NCBI GenBank assembly: GCA_937927235.1
Contig: CALBCM010000037.1
Coordinates: forward strand, 1-64,000
DNA: 64,000 nt
Source of the DNA: an uncultured Johnsonella sp.
GTDB taxonomy: Bacteria > Bacillota > Clostridia > Lachnospirales > Lachnospiraceae
Direction of reading: 5' to 3'
This document shows positions 10,831 to 19,953 of the stretch, one piece after another (the stretch's first letter is position 1; every line of letters begins with the position of its first letter). The notes under the pieces were generated by a model. The model saw only the letters and a list, made by a program, of their open reading frames with translations, ran no database searches and was not told where the DNA came from. The position numbers were made by a program, and so were the translations under genes.

Positions 10831-13083
10831 ATGACAGATAAAAAAATAAATAAAAATGAGCATTATGTAAATCGGGAGCTCTCATGGCTTGAATTTAATA
10901 AAAGAATACTTGGAGAAGCAAGGGATAAAGAGGTTAAGCTTTTTGAAAGACTTAAATTCCTTGCTATCACCGCTTCAAATCTGGACGAGTTTTATATGGT
11001 AAGGGTAGCTTCATTAAAGGACATGTCACATGCAGGCTATATTAAGCCTGACATATCAGGAATGACGGCAGACGAGCAGCTTTTAAGCATAGCCGGAGTA
11101 ACACATGAATTTATTGACACACAGTATTCAACCTATAAACGCTCCCTCCTGCCTCAGCTCGAAAAAGCCGGACTCAGGATAATCCAAAGCTATGAGGAGC
11201 TGGATAGATCTGAAACGGAATTTATAGATAAGTATTTTATGGACAATATCTATCCGGTATTGACTCCTATGGCGGTAGATGCTTCAAGACCTTTTCCGCT
11301 GATAAGAAATAAAACCCTTAATATTGCGGCTCTGGTAAAAAGGAGAGAGGATGTCAAGCCCTTTGTAGGCTTTGCAAACATTGATAAGGCACAGAAGGAG
11401 GGCTTAAAAAAGAAAAAGGCTGAAGGCGAGGGCTACAAGGGCTATGCGGGCGAAGGACTGGATTTTGCAGTGGTGCAGGTACCGAAGGGGCTGCCGAGAG
11501 TTGTGGAAATCCCTGACAAATATGCTGCAAAAAATGAAGGAATAAAAAAGACAGTGATTTTGCTTGAAGAAATTATTGAAAAAAATCTTAATAAGCTGTT
11601 TTTAAATTATAATATTATAGCTGCCCATCCCTTTAGAATAATGAGAAATGCAGAATTTGAGCTTGATGAGGAGGATGCTGCCGACCTTCTTGAGGAAATT
11701 AAAAAGCAGCTGAAAAAGCGGCAATGGGGAGAGGCGATAAGACTTGAGGTTGAGTACGGCATTGATAAGAAGCTACTTAAAATTTTAAAAAATGAGCTTG
11801 ATATCGACAATGAAGACCTGTTTAAAATAAACGGACCTCTTGACCTTACTGTGCTTATGAAAATATATGCTCTTTCGGGCTTTGATAAATATAAGCTTGA
11901 AGCCTTTATTCCAAGAACAAATCCGAGGTTTGAAAATGACGACAATATATTTGATAATATAAAAAGGGGAGATATCCTTTTAAGCCACCCATATCAGAGC
12001 TTTGAACCTGTTATAGATTTTATACAGCAGGCGGCAAATGATCCTGAGGTGCTTGCAATCAAACAGACCCTGTACAGAGTAAGCGGCAATTCACCTATAA
12101 TTGCAGCACTGGCAAGGGCGGCTGATAATGGCAAGCAGGTCACGGTGCTTGTAGAGTTGAAGGCGAGGTTTGATGAGGAAAATAATATACTTTGGGCAAG
12201 AAAGCTTGAAAAAGCGGGCTGCCATGTAATATACGGGCTTGTGGGCTTGAAAACCCACAGCAAAATAACTCTTGTACTGAGAAAGGAAGAAGAGGGAATA
12301 GTGCGCTATGTCCACCTCAGTACAGGGAATTATAATGATACTACTGCTAAGATATATACTGATATCGGCATGCTGACCTGCCGAAGGGACTATGGCGAAG
12401 ATGCAAATGCAGTCTTTAATATGCTGAGCGGATATTCGGAGCCTCTTTCATGGAATAAGCTCATAGTAGCACCGATTTGGATGAAGGATAAGTTTCTGCA
12501 TAAGATAAATTCAGCCCAGAAGCTGGCACAAAGGGGTAAGACGGCACATATTATTGCTAAGATGAATTCTTTGTCTGACAAGGATATAATAAAGGCGTTA
12601 TACAATGCAAGCGGTGCCGGAGTAAAAATTGAGCTTATAGTTAGAGGAATATGCTGCCTGAGGGCAGGAGTTGAGGGATTGAGCGGTAATATTAAGGTGC
12701 ATTCCATAGTTGGGAACTTTCTGGAGCATGCAAGGATTTTTTATTTTAATCTTGACGGAGATGAAGAATATTATCTTGGAAGTGCTGACTGGATGACAAG
12801 AAATCTTGAAAAAAGAGTGGAAATAGTTTTTCCGGTAGTTGATGAAAAGCTTAAACTACAGCTTTCACATTATTTAAAAATTGAACTGGAGGATAATGTC
12901 AAGGCTTATAGATACCTGCCCGATGCTTCCTATGAAAAACAGGACCTCAGAGGAAAGTTCAGAGTAAACTCTCAGGAAATATTTATAAAGGAAAGCCTTG
13001 AAGAGGAATTAAAGGCTAAAAAAGAAAGAACCGGAATTAAGGATGAAAGAATATTTACTCCGCTTGAAAGCAGTGAGGGATAA
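10831..13083 (+). CDS. ppk1: Polyphosphate kinase 1
   Basis: Transfers the terminal phosphate of ATP to a growing polyphosphate chain. The 750 residues match PPK1. The N-terminal domain begins YVNRELSWLEFNKRIL, with the signature ITASNLDEFYMVRVASL near 50. The two PLD-like C-terminal domains contain TLYRVSGNS, GLKTHSKITLVLR, and the catalytic histidine in RYVHLSTGNYND near residue 494. It is the last gene of the cls-plsC-chorismate mutase-ppx-ppk1 series. A strong hairpin follows. Confidence 0.96.
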   Translation: MTDKKINKNEHYVNRELSWLEFNKRILGEARDKEVKLFERLKFLAITASNLDEFYMVRVASLKDMSHAGYIKPDISGMTADEQLLSIAGVTHEFIDTQYSTYKRSLLPQLEKAGLRIIQSYEELDRSETEFIDKYFMDNIYPVLTPMAVDASRPFPLIRNKTLNIAALVKRREDVKPFVGFANIDKAQKEGLKKKKAEGEGYKGYAGEGLDFAVVQVPKGLPRVVEIPDKYAAKNEGIKKTVILLEEIIEKNLNKLFLNYNIIAAHPFRIMRNAEFELDEEDAADLLEEIKKQLKKRQWGEAIRLEVEYGIDKKLLKILKNELDIDNEDLFKINGPLDLTVLMKIYALSGFDKYKLEAFIPRTNPRFENDDNIFDNIKRGDILLSHPYQSFEPVIDFIQQAANDPEVLAIKQTLYRVSGNSPIIAALARAADNGKQVTVLVELKARFDEENNILWARKLEKAGCHVIYGLVGLKTHSKITLVLRKEEEGIVRYVHLSTGNYNDTTAKIYTDIGMLTCRRDYGEDANAVFNMLSGYSEPLSWNKLIVAPIWMKDKFLHKINSAQKLAQRGKTAHIIAKMNSLSDKDIIKALYNASGAGVKIELIVRGICCLRAGVEGLSGNIKVHSIVGNFLEHARIFYFNLDGDEEYYLGSADWMTRNLEKRVEIVFPVVDEKLKLQLSHYLKIELEDNVKAYRYLPDASYEKQDLRGKFRVNSQEIFIKESLEEELKAKKERTGIKDERIFTPLESSEG

Positions 13084-13105
13084 ACAGCTGCTCTAAAAGG
13101 GAGGA

Positions 13106-13132
13106 GAGCCGGCAGATTCGGTCTGCCGGCTC
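13106..13132 (+). terminator. Hairpin after ppk1, probable terminator
   Basis: GAGCCGGCAGA (13106-13116) and TCTGCCGGCTC (13122-13132) form a perfect 11-bp GC-rich stem with a 5-base TTCGG loop. The T-tract behind it is weak, so termination may be partial or assisted. Confidence 0.65.
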
Positions 13133-13397
13133 AAGTATTATGAAAAAAATCTTGTAAGCTATTAAATTTTAGATAAGATTTCCGGAAGCATAAACCTTCG
13201 TTTCTGCTGTTTCTTGTTTCTTATCTATGCTTAGATTATACAGTTCATAAATGGCAGGAGTTTGTTTAATGTGTAAAAGAATTTTTAATTGATTGTAAAC
13301 AAAATATGAACTGAAAGCGGAGATTTTTATTTAGAAGCTTCAGATTACAGATTGCTTAAGGTTTTAGTATAACTTGTTTACTTTTGCCGGATACTTA

Positions 13398-13426
13398 TTG
13401 AATATGTTTGACCATAAGGTTATAAT
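13398..13426 (+). promoter_or_regulatory. Promoter of the cell-wall-binding protein at 13501
   Basis: TTGAAT (13398-13403), 17 bases, then TATAAT (13421-13426). The leader is about 70 bases. The rest of the 13133-13397 gap is AT-rich and shows no gene, hairpin or repeat that I can recognise. Confidence 0.75.
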
Positions 13427-13500
13427 TTAAAAGAGTCTAAGCAGAAATAGACTAAAAATTAAAATTACATATTTAATTGTAGATGTCAAAGGAGGATTTA

Positions 13501-14172
13501 ATGGTAAGAAAAAAATTAGCATGTATGGTTATGGCAGCTGCTTTTGCAGTTTTAACTGCACTTCCAAGCTTTGCAAGCATTAAAGTTACAGATGTGGCAC
13601 CAAAAGGCTGGAAGCGCGATGACCGCGGCTGGTGGTTTGAAAATAAGGATGGAAGCTATACAAAAGGCGGTTGGCAGTGGATAGGGAAAAAATGCTATTA
13701 TTTTGATGATATAGGCTATATGTATGAAAATCGGACTACTCCTGACGGTTATACCGTTGATGAAAACGGTGCCTGGACGGTTGACGGAGTTGTGCAGATA
13801 AAGGAAGAGGTTAAAGCAGACGAAAAAGGCTTTAATACTAATGTTACAGAAAAATTCGGAAACCTTACCTGCATTACGCCTACCGCTATAAAAGACAGAG
13901 GAAATTATTATGAGGCTGAAGCGGTGGTTTCAAAAGGAATCCCTGAAGCCGACGGCAGCACTGAAAGGTTTGATGCCGTGATAAGAATAAGAAAAGATGC
14001 TAAGGTCCACATGCTTAAAGGAGACAGAATAATAGATATAGATCTCGTAGAATATATGATAATAGGTAATAAAAAGTATAAGAACTGGAGAATGTTTGCT
14101 CCGGATAAAACTAGTGTAGTGCTGGATAGTGAAGGCTATATTGCTGAGTTTTATGATATTGTAGGACGCTAG
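13501..14172 (+). CDS. Secreted protein with cell-wall-binding (choline-binding-type) repeats
   Basis: A short secreted protein of 223 residues. The start is set at 13501, because the in-frame ATG at 13483 lies upstream of the AAAGGAGG site at 13489-13496. The N-terminus is a signal peptide (KK, hydrophobic stretch, cleavage near SFAS at about 26). Then come about two aromatic CW_binding_1 type repeats with GWW and CYYFDD motifs (residues 36-90). The rest (about 95-223) is a compact domain I do not recognise. Such repeats bind choline or related wall polymers in Firmicutes, which ties this gene to the phosphocholine locus at 47-54 kb. It is monocistronic. Confidence 0.8.
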   Translation: MVRKKLACMVMAAAFAVLTALPSFASIKVTDVAPKGWKRDDRGWWFENKDGSYTKGGWQWIGKKCYYFDDIGYMYENRTTPDGYTVDENGAWTVDGVVQIKEEVKADEKGFNTNVTEKFGNLTCITPTAIKDRGNYYEAEAVVSKGIPEADGSTERFDAVIRIRKDAKVHMLKGDRIIDIDLVEYMIIGNKKYKNWRMFAPDKTSVVLDSEGYIAEFYDIVGR

Positions 14173-14180
14173 TTTGCTTT

Positions 14181-14207
14181 AGGGGGGCAGTCGCTCCCCT
14201 TTTTTAT
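14181..14207 (+). terminator. Terminator of the 13501 gene
   Basis: AGGGG (14181-14185 and following Gs) pairs with CCCCT (14196-14200) around a short loop, and is followed by TTTTTTATT. Confidence 0.75.
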
Positions 14208-14208
14208 T

Positions 14209-14255
14209 AAAAAAGAAGACACCGCAAAGGTTTTTGCATTAAAGCCTTTGCGGTG
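14209..14255 (-). terminator. Terminator of the - strand ABC ATPase gene
   Basis: CACCGCAAAGG (14220-14230) and CCTTTGCGGTG (14245-14255) form a perfect 11-bp stem. Read on the - strand it ends in TCTTCTTTTTT, and on the + strand in TTTT, so it can serve both converging genes. Confidence 0.8.
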
Positions 14256-14261
14256 TTTTGC

Positions 14262-15383
14262 CTAGCTTTCTCCTGTGATGCTTATTCCACTATCTTTATC
14301 AAATAAATGGATTTTTTCAAGGTCAAGTGCAAATACAGCCTTATCGCCTGAATGAAGGTTGGTACGAGGATTTACTCTTGCAGTGATTTGGGTCTGTTCA
14401 AAATCACAGTATAAAAATACCTCTGCACCAAGCAGTTCATAAACCTTAACTTCAGCTTCAATCACGCTTGAAGGTGAGTTGGAAATAAAAATTTCCGAAT
14501 CATGTATATCCTCAGGGCGTACTCCAAGGACAATTTGCTTCTTGTCATAGCCGCCCTTTATAAGCTTGGAAGCCTTGTCAAGCGGGAGGCTTAAGGTATA
14601 ATTGCCCACCTTGAGCTCAGCATTGCTGTCATCAATTTTATTTACCAGTGCGTCCATAAAATTCATTTGAGGTGAGCCTATAAACCCTGCAACAAAAAGA
14701 TTTGCTGGATTGTTGTAAAGGTTTTTGGGAGTATCTACCTGCTGAACGATGCCGTCTTTCATTACTACTATTCTTGTCCCCAGAGTCATAGCCTCAGTCT
14801 GGTCATGTGTAACATAGATAATAGTAGCTCCAAGCCTTTCATGAAGCTTTGCAATCTCTATACGCATCTGTACTCTGAGCTTGGCATCAAGATTGGAAAG
14901 CGGTTCATCCATAAGAAATACCTTAGGATTACGTACTATTGCACGTCCCATAGCAACACGCTGACGCTGACCGCCTGAAAGAGCTTTAGGCTTTCTCTCA
15001 AGCATAGATTCAAGCCCGAGTACCTTTGCAGCTTCTCTGACCGCTTTATCAATCTCGTCTTTGGGAACTTTTCTGAGCTTGAGAGCAAAAGCCATATTAT
15101 CGTATACTGTCATATGCGGATAAAGTGCATAATTCTGAAAAACCATAGCTATATCTCTGTCCTTCGGCTCCACATCGTTTACTACTCTGCCGTCAATTTC
15201 AAGTGTGCCGCTGCTTATATCTTCAAGTCCAGCTATCATGCGCAGGGTTGTAGATTTGCCGCAGCCTGAAGGACCTACAAAGATTATAAATTCCTTATCA
15301 GCTATATCCAAATTAAAGTTGTGAACCGCCTTAAAGCCGTTCGGGTACTGCTTTTCTATCCCTTTAAGAGATAAGCTTGCCAT
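14262..15383 (-). CDS. Sugar ABC transporter ATP-binding protein (MsmK/UgpC/MalK type)
   Basis: The energising ATPase of carbohydrate importers of the CUT1 class. The 373 residues show Walker A GPSGCGKST near residue 38 and the signature LSGGQRQRVAMGRAI near 135. Walker B follows as VFLMDEPLSNLDAKLR, then the H-loop VTHDQTEAMTLG and a C-terminal OB/TOBE domain (about 240-373). No permease or binding protein gene lies near, which fits a shared MsmK-type ATPase that serves several sugar importers. The start has AAGGAGG 8 bases upstream. The promoter carries a palindrome (see 15440-15473). Confidence 0.93.
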   Translation of the reverse strand: MASLSLKGIEKQYPNGFKAVHNFNLDIADKEFIIFVGPSGCGKSTTLRMIAGLEDISSGTLEIDGRVVNDVEPKDRDIAMVFQNYALYPHMTVYDNMAFALKLRKVPKDEIDKAVREAAKVLGLESMLERKPKALSGGQRQRVAMGRAIVRNPKVFLMDEPLSNLDAKLRVQMRIEIAKLHERLGATIIYVTHDQTEAMTLGTRIVVMKDGIVQQVDTPKNLYNNPANLFVAGFIGSPQMNFMDALVNKIDDSNAELKVGNYTLSLPLDKASKLIKGGYDKKQIVLGVRPEDIHDSEIFISNSPSSVIEAEVKVYELLGAEVFLYCDFEQTQITARVNPRTNLHSGDKAVFALDLEKIHLFDKDSGISITGES

Positions 15384-15439
15384 ATTGCTATTCCTCCTTA
15401 AATTATAATATTGTTAGATGCAGTTATATGGTTGTTTAC

Positions 15440-15473
15440 ATTATAGCATAAGAGTGCCGCTTGTGCGACACTC
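15440..15473 (-). promoter_or_regulatory. Extended -10 promoter with overlapping palindromic operator for the ABC ATPase
   Basis: On the - strand TGC precedes TATAAT (15445 to 15440). Immediately upstream GAGTGCCGC (15452-15460) and GCGACACTC (15465-15473) form an inverted repeat of 9 bases with one wobble, over where a -35 box would lie. This is a good place for a repressor. The regulator is unknown. Confidence 0.5.
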
Positions 15474-15525
15474 AAAAAATGTTTTTTATTCCGGCATTAT
15501 TAATTTGAGAAGGCTGCCCGACGGC

Positions 15526-16251
15526 TTATAAAAGCTTTGCCGCCTCTTTATCCGCAACTACATATAAGTGCTTATGCAGCTGTAAAATTGAAGCCGGAAC
15601 CTTTGGAGTTACCGGACCGTAAAGCACTTCCTTAAGTATCAAAGCCTTAGCCTCTCCTGTAACCATTAAGAGCACTTTTTTTGCCTGCATAATATTTCTG
15701 ATTCCCATAGTATAGGCCTGCTTTGGAACCTCGGCTTCCGAATTAAAGAAACGCTTATTAGCCTCAATGGTGCTTTTGCTAAGCTCTACACAGTGGGTAT
15801 CACAGATAAATTCATCACAGGGCTCATTAAAGCCTATATGTCCGTTATGACCGAGCCCGAGAAGCTGGAGGTCTATACCGCCGCTGTTTGCTATAATTAA
15901 GTTATAGGCAGCACATGCCTTGTCTGCATCCTTTTCAAGTCCGTCCGGAACGAAGGTTTTAGCCTTGTCGATATTTACCTGATTAAAAAGATGAAAGTTC
16001 ATAAAATATCTATAGCTTTGGTCATGCTCAGGAGAGAGGCCTCTATATTCATCAAGGTTAATTGAAGCTATTCTTGAAAAATCGAGCTCTCCTTTCTTAT
16101 ATGCAGCTACAAGCTCCTTATAGGCTCCGATGGGAGTTGAGCCTGTGGCGAGTCCAAGCACTGAATCCGGTTTAAGTGTAATTTGTGCAGCGATTATAGC
16201 TGCCGCCTTTTTACTGGCTTCATCATAATTTTCTGTTTTGTAAATATTCAT
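15526..16251 (-). CDS. nagB: Glucosamine-6-phosphate deaminase
   Basis: Converts glucosamine-6-phosphate to fructose-6-phosphate and ammonia, the last step in use of N-acetylglucosamine. The 241 residues match NagB in length. Visible motifs are LGLATGSTPIGAYKEL near residue 33, INLDEYRGL with the catalytic Asp near 67, and GLGHNGHIGFNEP near 133 with the active-site His. The start has AAGGAGA a few bases upstream. nagA is not in the window. It is followed by the ABC ATPase on the same strand after 142 bases, with a separate promoter. Confidence 0.96.
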   Translation of the reverse strand: MNIYKTENYDEASKKAAAIIAAQITLKPDSVLGLATGSTPIGAYKELVAAYKKGELDFSRIASINLDEYRGLSPEHDQSYRYFMNFHLFNQVNIDKAKTFVPDGLEKDADKACAAYNLIIANSGGIDLQLLGLGHNGHIGFNEPCDEFICDTHCVELSKSTIEANKRFFNSEAEVPKQAYTMGIRNIMQAKKVLLMVTGEAKALILKEVLYGPVTPKVPASILQLHKHLYVVADKEAAKLL

Positions 16252-16285
16252 AATAAAAAATCTCCTTAAAAATTTAATATCTGTA

Positions 16286-16313
16286 ATTATAATGCTTTGA
16301 TTAGGTATTGCAA
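16286..16313 (-). promoter_or_regulatory. Promoter of nagB
   Basis: On the - strand TTGCAA (16313 to 16308), a 16-base spacer, and TATAAT (16291 to 16286), giving a leader of about 30 bases. Confidence 0.7.
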
Positions 16314-16366
16314 GAAGCTCATGAAAAAAAACTAATAAAAAATAATTGCTTTTATTTCAGTTTACC

Positions 16367-16395
16367 TTGTCTTACTTATATTATGGTTGTATACT
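16367..16395 (+). promoter_or_regulatory. Promoter of the cyclophilin gene
   Basis: TTGTCT (16367-16372), 17 bases, then TATACT (16390-16395). It diverges from the nagB promoter about 80 bases away. Confidence 0.65.
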
Positions 16396-16491
16396 TATAA
16401 AAATATTTATTATTATATAGCTGTATTTAAAAAAAAGAAACAGATTAATGTAATAAATATTAAAATTTATATAAAAAAGAGGTATTATATA

Positions 16492-17010
16492 ATGGAAAAT
16501 CCTATAGTAACATTTGAAATGGAGAATGGAGATATAATAAAGGCTGAATTATATCCTGAGGTAGCTCCAAATACTGTGAATAATTTTATAAGCCTTATAA
16601 ACAAAGGCTTTTATGACGGACTTATATTCCATAGAGTGATAGAGGGATTTATGATTCAGGGTGGCTGTCCTGAGGGTACCGGTATGGGAGGACCGGGATA
16701 CAGCATTAAAGGAGAATTTAATCAGAATGGATTTAAAAATGATTTAAGACATACTAAGGGAGTGCTTTCCATGGCAAGGACCTCAATACCTGACTCTGCC
16801 GGAAGTCAGTTTTTTATAATGCATGAGGCGGCTCCGCATTTAGATGGAGCCTATGCCGGCTTTGGCATGGTGATAGACGGCATTGAAAATGTGGATAAAA
16901 TAGCTCATACTCCTACCGGAAGAAATGACAGACCTGTTGATGAGCAAAAAATTAAATCAGTAACCGTGAATACTTACGGCAAAGAGTATGAAGCTCCGGA
17001 AAAGTGTTAA
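16492..17010 (+). CDS. Peptidyl-prolyl cis-trans isomerase, cyclophilin type
   Basis: Speeds cis-trans isomerisation of prolyl bonds in folding proteins. The protein is 172 residues if started at 16492 (MENPIVTFEMENG), which has AAGAGG 9 bases upstream. An earlier in-frame ATG at 16387 would add 35 lysine- and tyrosine-rich residues inside the promoter and is rejected. The cyclophilin core is clear: GLIFHRVIEGFMIQGG, GSQFFIM and HLDGAYAGFGMVIDG carry the usual Arg, Phe, Gln and His contacts (the usual FG of the last motif is AGFG). No signal peptide, so cytoplasmic. Confidence 0.95.
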   Translation: MENPIVTFEMENGDIIKAELYPEVAPNTVNNFISLINKGFYDGLIFHRVIEGFMIQGGCPEGTGMGGPGYSIKGEFNQNGFKNDLRHTKGVLSMARTSIPDSAGSQFFIMHEAAPHLDGAYAGFGMVIDGIENVDKIAHTPTGRNDRPVDEQKIKSVTVNTYGKEYEAPEKC

Positions 17011-17225
17011 AATGCTGCTCTAAAAGCACAGAGTGTAAAGCGGAGAGTCTGTATATAATGTAGCTCTGTCGGAGATTAGCAGGCTCCGGCAAAGCTGCTG
17101 CTTTATAGGTTAAAGTTAGCCCGCCTAATATATAAATTGCAATAAAGATGAATTCTGTTATAATAGAAACATGTCAATCTTGTTGGCATTACATTATTTT
17201 TAAAGAGGCAAACAGCAATATAAAA

Positions 17226-18185
17226 ATGAATGAGATAAATCTTAAAGCCTATGCAAAAATAAATCTGGGCTTGGATATATGCGGCAGACGCAGTGACGGC
17301 TATCATGAGCTTTATACACTTATGCAGTCGGTTGATATTGCCGATTGTATAACGATAAGAAGGCTGGACAGCAAAAGGTATGAGCAGAGCAAAGACATAA
17401 AAGAAAGTATCCATATAGTTTCTGACAGCCTTGATATACCCTCTGATGCCGGCAATATAGCATATAAGGCGGCAGCAATGATAATAAACGAAGCACAAAG
17501 CTTTTATTCTGGGTTTAACGCTGACGATATTAATATTGAAATAGAAATTAAAAAAAATATTCCTGTCCAGGCGGGTATGGGAGGCGGCAGCGCAGATGCC
17601 GCCGCTGTGCTTGCCGGGATGAATAAGCTTCTGGGACTTGATATTGATGAAATTAAACTGAAGGATTATGCACTCAGACTTGGAGCAGATGTACCTTACT
17701 GTCTGACCGGCGGTACAGCTTTGTGCAGCGGGATAGGAGAGGTTATTGAAAAAATCCCAAATTTTCCTAAATGCGGCTTTGTTATAGTAAAGCCTGACAA
17801 GGGAATGTCTACAAAAGAAATATTTGAAGAATTTGATAAAACCACAAGCAAAGATATTTTAAGACCTGATATAAATAAGCTTAGAAATGCAGTGATAAGC
17901 GGTGATTTATATGCTGCTTCAAAGCAGGCTTTAAATGTGCTTGAAGCAGCTGTGATAAAAAGACTTCCTGAAATAGCGGCTATAAAAAGGGCTTTGTATA
18001 AAGCCGGAGCTTTATCAGCTTCAATGACAGGAAGCGGCTCAGCAGTATTTGGCATATTTAAGGATATTCAGACTGCCTTGATATGTGCCGAAAGTCTTAA
18101 AGATAAGAGGAGTTTTAATATAAATACGGAAATAATTCCGACCAAAAGTATAGGCAAAGGATGGGAGGTATACCGTCATGGATGA
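17226..18185 (+). CDS. ispE: 4-diphosphocytidyl-2-C-methyl-D-erythritol kinase
   Basis: Phosphorylates CDP-methylerythritol in the non-mevalonate isoprenoid pathway. The start is taken at 17226 (MNEINLKAYAKINLGLDI), which matches the family's beginning and gives 319 residues. An upstream ATG at 17148 adds 26 residues unlike IspE. The SD is weak: AGAGG lies about 18 bases upstream. The GHMP kinase ATP loop PVQAGMGGGSADAAAV is near residue 117, and the third motif lies near ASMTGSGSAVFG. The stop overlaps the next gene's start by 8 bases, so translation of the GntR gene is probably coupled. Confidence 0.93.
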   Translation: MNEINLKAYAKINLGLDICGRRSDGYHELYTLMQSVDIADCITIRRLDSKRYEQSKDIKESIHIVSDSLDIPSDAGNIAYKAAAMIINEAQSFYSGFNADDINIEIEIKKNIPVQAGMGGGSADAAAVLAGMNKLLGLDIDEIKLKDYALRLGADVPYCLTGGTALCSGIGEVIEKIPNFPKCGFVIVKPDKGMSTKEIFEEFDKTTSKDILRPDINKLRNAVISGDLYAASKQALNVLEAAVIKRLPEIAAIKRALYKAGALSASMTGSGSAVFGIFKDIQTALICAESLKDKRSFNINTEIIPTKSIGKGWEVYRHG

Positions 18186-18852
18186 TGATTTAAGGCTTGA
18201 AATGAGCGACCAGCCGCTTAGAGACGTGGTATTCCGTGCATTGAGACAGGCAATATTAAAGGGCAAGCTGTTGCCAGGTGAGAGGCTTATGGAGATGCAG
18301 CTTGCAAAAAAACTTGGTGTGAGCAGAACTCCTATAAGAGAAGCAATGAGAATGCTGGAACTTGAGGGGCTTGTTAAGATGGTCCCGAGAAAGGGAGCCG
18401 AAGTTGCAGGAATAACTGAAAAAAATCTCAGAGATGTTTTAGAGGTAAGGAGAGCTTTGGAAGAGCTGGCGATTGAGCTTGCCTGTGTTCGAATGAATGA
18501 TGAGGACAAAAAGGAGCTTATTCGTCTTGACAAAGTATTTCAGGAGGCAGTTAAACAGCAGGAGGCAATCCAGATTGCAAAGGCTGATGAAGCCTTTCAC
18601 GAGATTATTTACAGGGGTACACGCAATAATAAGCTTATACAGCTTATAGAAAATTTTCGGGAACAAATGTACAGGTACAGATTTGAATATATTAAGGATG
18701 CGGGCAGCAGAAAGCTGCTGCTCACTGAACACGGCAATATTACCAGTGCTGTGGTGGCAGGAGATATAGCTCGGGCAAAAAAGGTTATAAGAGAGCATAT
18801 AGATAATCAGGAGATGTCCATTGTCAGAAATTTAGTTACTGAAGTAAAATAA
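18178..18852 (+). CDS. GntR family transcriptional regulator (FadR/FCD subfamily)
   Basis: A DNA-binding repressor or activator of 224 residues. The N-terminal winged helix (about 15-75) carries the GntR signature LGVSRTPIREAMRMLELEG. The C-terminal all-helical FCD domain (about 80-215) has the Asp/His set for metal or carboxylate ligands: the FHEIIYRG histidine near 142 and later EHGNI and REHID histidines. The ligand cannot be told from sequence. GGGAGG 8 bases upstream of the ATG lies within ispE. It sits in a run of cell-wall and isoprenoid genes. Their control by this protein is possible but unsupported by any operator I can see. Confidence 0.92.
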   Translation: MDDDLRLEMSDQPLRDVVFRALRQAILKGKLLPGERLMEMQLAKKLGVSRTPIREAMRMLELEGLVKMVPRKGAEVAGITEKNLRDVLEVRRALEELAIELACVRMNDEDKKELIRLDKVFQEAVKQQEAIQIAKADEAFHEIIYRGTRNNKLIQLIENFREQMYRYRFEYIKDAGSRKLLLTEHGNITSAVVAGDIARAKKVIREHIDNQEMSIVRNLVTEVK

Positions 18853-18867
18853 AAGAATGGAGAGTTA

Positions 18868-19953
18868 TTGGCTTTGGAAAAGAAAAGAATTGCAGTGATT
18901 TTCGGAGGACAGTCATCAGAGCATGTAGTTTCGTGCATGTCTGCAATAAATATTATAAACAATATAGACCGGGATATATATGAAGTAATCCTTGTCGGCA
19001 TAACGGAAGGAGGGCATTGGCTCAAGGCTGAAAATGTGGAAAGCATAAAAGACGGCGGCTGGATAAGCTCTGAAATTCAGGCGGTACTTTTGCCGGATGC
19101 ACAGGATAAATGTTTACTTATTAAAGACGAGCAAAGCTATACTAAACTGAAGATAGATGCAGTGTTTCCAATCCTGCACGGGCTTTACGGAGAAGACGGC
19201 ACGATTCAGGGCTTATGTGAGCTTGCAGGCATAGCCTATGTCGGAAACGGAGTGCTTGCTTCAGCTCTTGCTATGGATAAAATATATACTAAAATTATAG
19301 TTGACAAGCTCGGAATCAGACAGGCGGCTTATGAAGTAATATTAAGAGAGGAATTCAGCCTGCCTGAGCTTGCCGCTGAAGCTGTTAAAAAGATAGAATC
19401 AAGATTTACTTATCCTGTCTTTGTAAAGCCCTCAAATGCAGGCTCAAGTAAGGGAGTGACTAAGGCGGCGGATACTCAAAGCCTGAAAAAAGCTGTAGAA
19501 TTTGCCTTAAAGCATGACAGAAAGGTGCTGGTAGAGGAAGCTGTAAAGGGCAGAGAGATAGAATGTGCGGTGCTGGGGGCGGGTATGTCGGTTAAAGCCA
19601 GCGGTGTGGGAGAAATACTTGCCGGTGCGGATTTTTATGATTTTGAAGCAAAGTATTATAATTCGGAGTCAAAAACGGTGATAAGCCCCGAGCTTCCCGG
19701 AAAGGCGCAGACTAGAGTGCCTGAGTATGCAAAAAAGATATTTAGAGCAGTTGACGGCTTTGGACTTGCAAGAGTTGATTTTTTTGTAAAGCCGGATGGC
19801 GAGGTGGTGTTTAATGAAATAAATACCATGCCCGGCTTTACCGCTATCAGCATGTATCCTATGCTTTGGGAAGCAGCTGGCTTAAATAAAAAAGAACTTG
19901 TAAATAAGCTGATAGAGCTGGCTTTTCAAAGGTCTGGTGCTTATGAGCTCTAA
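18868..19953 (+). CDS. ddl: D-alanine--D-alanine ligase
   Basis: Joins two D-alanines for the peptidoglycan stem peptide, using ATP in the cytoplasm. The 361-residue protein is ATP-grasp: the N-terminus has VIFGGQSSEHVVS, the ATP-binding part has PVFVKPSNAGSSKGV near residue 180, and the C-terminal metal site is VVFNEINTMPGFTAIS near 312. The start is a TTG. Two in-frame TTGs at 18868 and 18874 are possible. GGAGAG at 18859-18864 is 3 bases from the first and 9 from the second, so the second is slightly favoured. It overlaps murI. Confidence 0.96.
   Translation: MALEKKRIAVIFGGQSSEHVVSCMSAINIINNIDRDIYEVILVGITEGGHWLKAENVESIKDGGWISSEIQAVLLPDAQDKCLLIKDEQSYTKLKIDAVFPILHGLYGEDGTIQGLCELAGIAYVGNGVLASALAMDKIYTKIIVDKLGIRQAAYEVILREEFSLPELAAEAVKKIESRFTYPVFVKPSNAGSSKGVTKAADTQSLKKAVEFALKHDRKVLVEEAVKGREIECAVLGAGMSVKASGVGEILAGADFYDFEAKYYNSESKTVISPELPGKAQTRVPEYAKKIFRAVDGFGLARVDFFVKPDGEVVFNEINTMPGFTAISMYPMLWEAAGLNKKELVNKLIELAFQRSGAYEL

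Noticed and set aside
16387..16491. N-terminal extension of the cyclophilin
   Set aside because: Thirty-five Lys/Tyr/Ile-rich residues overlap the promoter. The internal ATG has a ribosome binding site and fits the family start.
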